The position numbers and the translations under genes were made by a program. Under the pieces are notes generated by a model. That model saw only the letters and a program-made list of their open reading frames with translations. It searched no databases and was not told where the DNA came from. Positions 56,174-64,000 of a DNA stretch of 64,000 nucleotides are shown here, in pieces. Positions within the stretch are counted from its first letter, which is position 1, and every line of letters starts with the position of its first letter. The stretch comes from Paraescarpia echinospica (Eukaryota > Annelida > Polychaeta > Sabellida > Siboglinidae): assembly GCA_020002185.1 (NCBI GenBank), contig JAHLWY010000211.1, positions 1-64,000 on the forward strand, read 5' to 3'.

Positions 56174-56690
56174 GTGGGGTACGAGAGTTCGAAGAAGGAA
56201 TCGGCAGACATACGTGACGTCATACTTGCGGAAGACATCAACGCTGACACGACCGCCAATCTGCCGAAGTTGGTGACGCGTCTCGAGAAAGTAACGTTGA
56301 GGCTGGAGAGTGTCGCGGCAGGTGGAGGTGGCAACGGTGGCGCCGCCGACGCAGTGGTGACGGCTGTATTTGTGACGGCCTACAACCAGATCATCAATGG
56401 ACCTCTGGCCGACTTCATCGCATTCAGCGACCAGATTGGGGGTGACGTGAAGAAGCAGGTTGACATTGTGAAGGACGCTTTCGCGGCTCAGCGTGCATTT
56501 CTGGTGACAGTAGCGAGATCAAAACCACCAGCTCAGGATGTCTTGATCAGCTTCCTACAACCAACATCCTCAAAGATCCAGCAAGTGCAGGAGTTCCGAG
56601 AGAAGAATCGCGGCAGTGCGTTATCCAATCACGTGTCGGCTGTCTCGGAGTCAATCACGGCCTAAGGATGGGTCGCTGTCAGCGTATATA
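56174..56690 (+). pseudogene. CAP (adenylyl cyclase-associated protein) N-terminal domain, truncated
   Basis: The open frame shows the CAP N-terminal helical-bundle domain. LVTRLEKVTLRLESV is the start helix, followed by a Gly/Ala linker and GPLADFIAFSDQIGGDVKKQ, then AQRAFLVTVARSKPPAQD, FREKNRGSALSNHVSAVSES. CAP binds actin and adenylyl cyclase and helps recycle cofilin-actin. After SESITA the frame has TAA at 56663-56665, but the next codons still read GWVAVS, the conserved continuation, before TA-rich microsatellite sequence. So either one nonsense change hit a real exon or this is a dead partial copy. No ATG precedes the conserved part in frame; an upstream exon is expected. No other CAP exon was found. 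Confidence 0.8.
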
Positions 56691-56801
56691 TCAGCGTGTG
56701 TATATATATATACACTGTATATATATATATATCTATATATATATATATATAATTTAGGGTGAGTCGCTGTCAGTATATACATATATATATACATATATAA
56801 T

Positions 56802-56835
<34 letters not shown>

Positions 56836-56838
56836 AAA
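56691..56838. repeat. TA/ATACAT microsatellite
   Basis: TATATA and ATACATATATAT runs directly after the CAP fragment, containing a second copy of the GGGTGAGTCGCTGTCAGTAT-like block that ends the CAP homology. Confidence 0.9.
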
Positions 56839-57284
56839 GAGACAATACTTGTTTGCATCCCGAATACATCAGATCTGTAGTGTACGTGTGGGTGTGCGTG
56901 TGTGTGTGCGTATGAATATTATGAAGATGGCATCTGCAGAATTATTTTCTATTTAATGTAATTATTGACAATGTTCAACTATAATATACTTTTCTTATGT
57001 ATATTGTTATAGTTAGTCTCAGCATAGGTTTTTGTACAGTATCTTTTTGTCTAACGAAATCTTCGCAACTTCTTCAACATATTATTTGCATCTTAATAGC
57101 TAGATTAATTATTATTTACATCTTAGCGTTTTAGACAATTGCAATTACCTTCAAACATAATTTACTCTGCATATGAATGTCTAAATAAACATTATTATTA
57201 TTAGGTTTGAAATCAATAATTAATTGGGGAAATCATAACCAGATGACGAAATGTTGCATCTGTCTACGAAAAATAACATTAATC
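56839..57284. other. AT-rich DNA up to the repeat boundary
   Basis: No gene. If the repeat is tandem, this sequence is also what should lie left of window position 1. Confidence 0.5.
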
Positions 57285-58827
57285 AAACTAAAAATGTGAC
57301 GGTTCCGCCTTATTTTAGAATACAGTGAAGCTTGTTCATATTATATTAGTTCAATGGATAAATCCCTTACACTTAAATGAAAATGTCGAGATATTTACTA
57401 CTACTGATGTTCATACGCGACGTTCTGAAAACTGAATTAATATTACCAATGCATTATCCGGTTATCTGATAGGCCTACATGCTGCCTACAAAAACATAAT
57501 TCAGCCGTCAACTGCTAATATCAGGTCGCGTCGTTTGCATCGCAATCAATTTCACTGCGTCGATATTTTTTGTTTCCCTTAGCAAATGCTTACTTTGGAA
57601 ATGCACCGCAAATCGCCAGCATCCTGTTTCTTGCGTTGCCTGGCATCTGCTTTTATCTCTCGTGTAAGTGGCATTTTGCATTTGTAATATGGTCTTTATT
57701 TTCGCAGTACTTTCCAATGGTTTTATTCCGTTGTGCAAGCGGCTGTAGTGGCATCGCCGGTGCAAAGGGCCGAAGTAGCCCAGAAGTAGGCGCCTTCTCT
57801 CTATCTGCGTTTTGGCTCGGTCCTACAGTAGGCCCATGCCAGAAGTAAACGCAGCCATAGTTAATAAAGTGGTTTATGGTAATGATAATGTTTTATTACG
57901 GTTGTAAATGTTAGTATATGTAACATAATCAAAAACATTATATCTTGTGTAATTATTTGCACACAAAAAAGTAGATGCACTAACAAAATCATTGCTACAC
58001 ATTGAGGTCACGGGAGGTCACTTTTGTATTCACGCATTGTAAAGATCACATCTGGCACTGAAACAAAATCAGCGGAGTCACCTGAGGTCACGTTACTCAC
58101 TGCGCTTACGCAGTACGGGTCTGCCTACCCCTGACATGGGACTACCTTCGGTCCGTTATACATTTGAAACATCAAAAGATGAACTTAACGTGATATTACT
58201 GACATAGTTTACCTCTGAATATTGACATTATAAACAGTAACGTTGCAACACTACACTACTGTTGCCATCTGCATTAGTAGTCTAGATTTATACTGAAACC
58301 AGTATGAAGGAACAATGACAAAAATTAAAGATGCGCTGACCGCCTGAACGTTGTTTGACAATAGGTGAGTGTGTAATCATATACAGATGGCTTACACAAC
58401 ATAATGCAGACAAAGACCATTGTAAGGAAAATTGCGTAATGAATGGATGTCACTGAAGGAATGGTACCACCCGGAGGTAGAAGGATAACAAAAAGAACAG
58501 TTTAAATATTTAGTGATGAGACATGCTGTAAAATATCGGTGAATCAAGTTAAAGATACCACAAAGCTGATCACCATAGGAGAGAAAACGTTCTGCAACAT
58601 CAAAGTGTCCAAAATGAGAGGAATATAACTGTATAAGCTTAACAGAAAGACGGTAATATATTTACAAAAAAGATACAACTCCACAAAGCAGGCACAGGAA
58701 CTGTATATATATATATATGCATGTGTGTATGTATGTATATGATTTTAAATAATAAAACTATCAATTTGATTGGTGATTTCGTTTGCCTGTAGAAGTTGTA
58801 TCGGGTCTCCGGAACAATACAATGATC

Positions 58828-58861
<34 letters not shown>

Positions 58862-59817
58862 CAATATATGATCATAAATTCACATTAACGTTTTAGAAAC
58901 ACACAACTACTCAACAAAATGTACTTGTTGTAATCATAAATATAAGTCTATTAAACGATTGATGCGATATACTGTCTAATTAACTGTGTTGCACGCCATA
59001 ATGGGTATTGAATAGAATTATTTCTTGTGACATAAATAGGCTCATAAATAGGGTTGCCCTGGTTACGGTCGTTATGGCAACATCAGTCTGTTCCGGTTGT
59101 TTTCTTTCGACGTAAATCAGTACCAGAATAGACCAGTTTCTTCACGAAAACTAAACAATGACGTATTTCAGCTGATCTTGCATCCAATCCACGGATGTTG
59201 TTACTCTGTAACGCGTCAAACAGCAAGACGACTGAGACGTTGTTGTTGTTACTTTCGACGTAACTCTGTATCAGAATGGTCCAACCACTCGTACGATCAG
59301 CTGTCAATTTATTCACGAAAACTATGAAATGACGTGTTTTCGTTGATCTTGTATCCGCACCACAGATGGGATTTGCTTTTTCAAACAGCTAGATGACTGA
59401 GACGGAGCAACTACTAGCCCACTCACAGTTTGTCTTCGACATCGATTAGGCTTCGTGCGCTGTAATTTGAATGTCCTCTTTCATCTCATCAGCTGTTTGC
59501 AAAAAATTTTACGTAATTATATTAATGATGATGGCGTACCATGATGTCAGTTGCATTTGCGATGCCATATTGATCAGATTGACGAAATTAGTACGAATAT
59601 GTTAATGTAAATGTGTTATATAATTATGATTGTCAACATAATGTTTCCACTTGTTACATAACACAGCCTGGGTTGCTCAAACAAATCGTCACCTTGTCTT
59701 TGCAACATGTTTAGTGTACGTGACATTATTAGTCCGGACAGACAGGGGAGCACGCAAAACCCGTCAGTTGTGATCGTGATATATTTATAGTTAAATGAGA
59801 AATATTAGTCCGTGTCG

Positions 59818-59996
59818 TCACGTGTACATGGTCTCGCGTAGACCCGAACGCAGGTACTCGTCGACGTTGGTCCGGGCGTGGTTGAACTTGAAGAGGAGCG
59901 CGTTGACGATCGCCTTCTCCCCCTGCGCTGACGCCGCCAGACGGATGAACTGACCGAGCGACTGCAGACCCTTCAACGCTAGGTTGATGTTCATCC
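59818..59996 (-). CDS. Second copy of the host last exon
   Basis: Same acceptor, frame and stop as 2516-2694; the encoded segment is unchanged. Whether it belongs to a second gene copy or to an alternative haplotype depends on the nature of the long repeat. Confidence 0.55.
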
Positions 59997-62900
59997 CTGC
60001 AACAAGACGGCGCCACTGTATAACACAAGTCTATACATTGACCTGCTTGGAGATAGGTTCATTTCGGTTCTGCGCAAAGCATCCAGGGTAATAGTACATT
60101 TATTTCCTAAGCGTCAGATTCGATACAGTGTACAGCTGATTTGCCTGTGGTCAATGTGAATTAGACAGAACACAGGTTGCACATAAACACAAGAAATAAA
60201 ATTATGCAGTCTTTTTCTAAAGAGGAAGGGAGGGAGGGAGGGAGGGAGGGAGGGAGGGGAACGAATTATGTCGTCTCCTTCCCACAGCGGACACCAGTGG
60301 AAGAGCACAAGAAGAAGAACAACATCAAAACAAGAAGAATAAGAAGAGCAACAAGAAAAGATGATAACGAAGAAGAACAAAAACAACAACAACAAAACAG
60401 CAACGATAAGAACAAGAGCAAATAAAAAAGAACAAGACTAAGAAGAAGAACAACAACAATAAGAAGGAGAAGAAGAGAAGAAGAGACGAAGAGCAAAAAG
60501 AGAGATGGTGAAGAGAAGGTGATAATGATGAAGAATAAGAATAACAGCACGGTGACAATTAGTGGGCATGTGAACTAGACAGGACAAGACAAGGAAAACG
60601 ACGAAAGGAGTGTCCGGCGTCAACAGAATACAAACGAACTTTTGGGTCGAGAACAGCGCGAAAGGAGATATCCAAAACATAAAGATTTTAAGTTCTTACA
60701 TACCTCACAACTCACCCCCCACCCGACAGACATATTCAATCGGACACCTATCGACTTTTCCTGAGAGAATTCAGCCACGCTGAAGTTACTACGCGAATAC
60801 TAATTGTGCACGAATACCCATCTATGTCTACAGCTAACTATGCATATAAACAGCATAGTGAACTGAAAAAACAAAACTGTACAAGTCTAAAACGGAAGCA
60901 AGAAGATGAGAACCCGGATTCTGTCGACTGAGAGCAGACGTTGTAATGACTACGCCGCCTCGCCCCACACGCACGGCGATCTTGCCGACACCTACAGGGG
61001 ATATGTTTGTTTCCAACACCTGCAGGGGATGTGCTTGTTGTCGAATTGACCGGCATCATATATCACAGCTGACACGGACATGCATTGATGACACTATCGT
61101 TCTCGGACGCGTTCAACGAATATCAACAGGCGAATTATGCGCTTGTCATTAGCAAGCAAATAGGAGATGAACACGATATACGTTGGCTATCGTGTTCAGT
61201 TGTCGGCCATTAGACGACACTGATTGCAAGCGTGACCCGACATCCCGAGTCTCTCCGATGACGTTATCCATTAGAGGCACAACACATAATCAATGCATTC
61301 CGATCAAACGACTCGCTAGTCGCAGTCATCCGACTCCCGAGAATCTGACACAGACGCCAGCTGTGTTTATCGACGCGACTCGTTGGGTTGTCGGGTGTGA
61401 TATAATAACATATGTTGAAATAATGGTGTCTTTTCTAGGTTTGCGTTCACTTTTTTACCTCCTGAATAGTTTAGACAGGACGTAATTTCCAAAGTATTCC
61501 CTCTTTGTAAAATCAAGTGTACAATGTGCACAATGTCCAGGCGCGTGTGTGTGTGTGCGTGTGTGTGTTTGCGTGTGTGTGTGTGTGCGTGTGCGTGTGG
61601 CATGTGTGTTCGTGCGTGCGGTCGTGTGGTCGTGCGTGCGTGCGATCGTGCGTGCGTGCGTGCGTGCGTGCAATGGTGTATACCTGCATGTGTATTCGTG
61701 CGGGTGCGCGTGTACGTGTGTTTGGGTTTGTGTCTGCGTGTATCTGTGTGCCTGTGTGCCTGTGCGCCTGTGCGCTGTAAACTTCTAGAATAACGCAAGT
61801 TCTGTGAGAAAAACATCACTTATTTGGTATATGATCCCCGCACGACATTGCGTTTAAGGCGCTCAGTGTAGCGCCAACAACACATTTGTCCGGCACGACT
61901 GGGTCTGACCTATCGATGTCGCCGGCGACCCCGCCCAGGCCTCCGCTCGATCTCAGCCGATGACAAACTGTCAGCGGAGACCTGCCGACTGACGGTCGTT
62001 TGCTTAATGTTGTCCGCAGACCGCGACTGTGCGTGATGGATCGGTGAACAGAACGACAACGTTGACAACCAGAAACCCAGAACGACCACATTAATGCACT
62101 GAGCACATTAATAACCGTAATTGCTTTATTGACGTGTGCGAGTCCTGTTCCGGCAGAGATTGATGAACTGACAGAGATACATCGCTTTTATAGTTTGCCT
62201 TTTTGAAGCGAAGCGTCTCAGTTCGCGAGCATATTGCACAGCGGTAATGCATTTGAAACAGCAAACCGCGGTACCTAAGTGAAATTTATTTATAGGTTGT
62301 TTTTAGTAGAAAACGTGATGTTTTGTTGTTTCTAGTGTGAACATTCAACACCGCCGTCGAGTCACGGTATCCTTCGTGTGCGAATTGCTTGGTCTGCCTT
62401 TGAGCGCAGTTGATATTAAATTAAAAATCAGGTTGCTGTTAAACAAGCGAACTTAACGATGCCCGAAAAACAGATACTGCCTGTTTTAATCGTAACAGGA
62501 CGAAACTCACAAACATCCAATAGCGTCGTGATATGTCGAGGTGGTACAAACGATTGGGAGCACCTGCAATGCCGTGTGACACAGTGCCTTTAATGACATA
62601 ATACAGTGTCAAGCAAAACGTGCGTGCTTAGTCAAATGTTCAGTAACAATAGTATCTACAATTGTATGCCTTATGGCACATCATTGTATTTTGGTATTGT
62701 TCCTAATGTTTGTCAATATGCACTTCAATTTCAACAGCATGTAAGTGTGAATAACGTATGTGGAGACAATTTGATTAGAAACAGAATAACGTTCATTTTG
62801 CTTGAAACAATGCTATGTTACTGAAGTACACTATTGAAATTACGTAACCAGCAATGACGCTGCCAAGTCTCTCAATCTTTTGTACTACTCCACAAATAGT

Positions 62901-63684
62901 CCATTTTTATTTTATAATAAAGTTGTCAGATCGATAGAAGATTGTGTTATGATGGAAGCGGTATTTATTGTAGAATGGAAGTTAAAGTTACTGCTGTTAT
63001 GAAGCAAGCTTTAGTGACACCGGAAGTTGATGTGTAATTTCCCGAAAGAATCAGTCACGCGTACACGTGTTGGATGTCGTGGATGTGAACTGTTTGTACT
63101 GCATAATTCAGTGTGTCGTATCAGCTGCACGCTTCATCGTGGTCTAGTTATGTCTTGTTCCATAACTTGCGTAAATACTCATTTGGCTGCGTTGAGTTGT
63201 GATATGATGCACACGATAAGCCGCTACCCGTTTACCGTATCACGTGCTTGCTGATGCTCCATCCCCGACGGCCGATGAACAGATTACGTGTGTCGGCTTA
63301 CAAGCGCCGCACAATAATATAATGACGCTGGCGGGGATACCTGACAAATTACCTAACACATCAGTGAATGCGTCAGCCCGCGCAGGTCAAAGGCTCGTCA
63401 GCGCTCGAATACGCCGAACGTCGGAGAAAACGAGAACAAAAAACGAAAAAGAAATACAGTCGAACTTTGGTATATAGTCACCTCGGCAATGCAGCCACCT
63501 CGCAATTAAAGTAACATTAGGACAGTCCCAAATTATTTCTGTAACATGATGGTAAAGGAAATGTGTCCCGGTAATACGGTCACCTCGCTATTCGTGTCAC
63601 TTTGGGTCAGTCCTGATGGTGTCATTAATAGTGAGGTTCCGCTGTAGATCGACATGACCTCATCTGATCGGAAATTAACCCATC

Positions 63685-63880
63685 TGGCTGCCTCGCCCTC
63701 CGTGACGACGAAGAAGTCGATATTTTCGACATAGGTGACGTTGACCATGCGTTGCGACAGGTTCACCTCGAAGAGACGCGGGTTGAACTTCATTATCCTC
63801 AGGGCGTAGTTGTCTGAGATGGGCGGCTCAGACTCTGGCTTGTAGACGTTGTGACACGCCTGGAAGATGTTACGCATCAC
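63685..63880 (-). CDS. Second copy of the host internal exon
   Basis: Same acceptor and frame as 6385-6580, with two amino-acid changes (Met to Ile and Lys to Asn). The frame is intact. Confidence 0.55.
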
Positions 63881-64000
63881 CTGCAAGAACACACACACGC
63901 GGGCAGTGTAAGTGTTACGGCATCAGTCGCAAGATAATTCACTCAGGCGGCTTAGCGTCATCTTTCAAGATTACCGTCAACGAGAGGATCAAATCAAATT

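Larger units (their letters stand above)
57285..64000. repeat. Long direct repeat, copy 2
   Basis: Matches 1-6700 from its first base to the window end. See copy 1 for differences. It contains the host last exon at 59818-59996 and internal exon at about 63685-63880, both still open. Confidence 0.95.

Overview
The window is animal nuclear DNA. It has spliced genes, a C-type lectin, a CAP (cyclase-associated protein) fragment, LINE, SINE and P-type transposon remains, and dense microsatellites and minisatellites. The repeat style suggests a marine invertebrate (mollusc, other lophotrochozoan or lancelet), but nothing here fixes the species.

The main object is a complete Polinton/Maverick (adintovirus-like) element at 8587-24756 (16.2 kb). 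It has 124-bp terminal inverted repeats, starts AGTAGTAGTATCGAG, and is flanked by a perfect 6-bp target duplication TGCGTG. It is more GC-rich than its surroundings and lies antisense in a large intron of an unrecognised host gene with exons at 27642-27890, about 6385-6580 and 2516-2694, all on the minus strand. The left third carries accessory genes: a spliced minus-strand gene, a NADAR-family gene, an RPA70-C-like zinc OB-fold protein, a protein with two copies of a 63-residue unit, and an acidic protein. The rest is the replication and virion block, all on plus: protein-primed PolB with N-terminal zinc fingers, a small membrane protein, packaging ATPase, two conserved unknowns, a small membrane protein, chromodomain integrase, another membrane protein, minor capsid protein, basic core protein, major capsid protein and adenain-like protease. 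PolB, ATPase, integrase and major capsid genes each carry stops, frameshifts or a deletion. NADAR, RPA-like, minor capsid, core and protease frames are intact.

To the right (24763-47764) lie tandem repeats, a LINE tail, a tRNA-derived SINE, a 4.39-kb foldback-type DNA element (33230-37619) with an 8-bp target duplication and eleven perfect TGACGTCA sites, and a complete three-exon minus-strand C-type lectin gene (exons 47764-47488, 46683-46513, 38019-37781). The 8.5-kb second lectin intron is filled with inverted repeats and a P-element transposase remnant. From 48 to 57 kb there are mostly repeats, three minisatellite blocks and a CAP N-terminal fragment with a premature stop.

Bases 57285-64000 repeat bases 1-6700 at near identity, including the last two exons of the host gene. 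This is either a recent roughly 57.3-kb tandem duplication or two haplotypes joined by the assembler. All identifications come from reading translations and motifs by eye; no database search was run.
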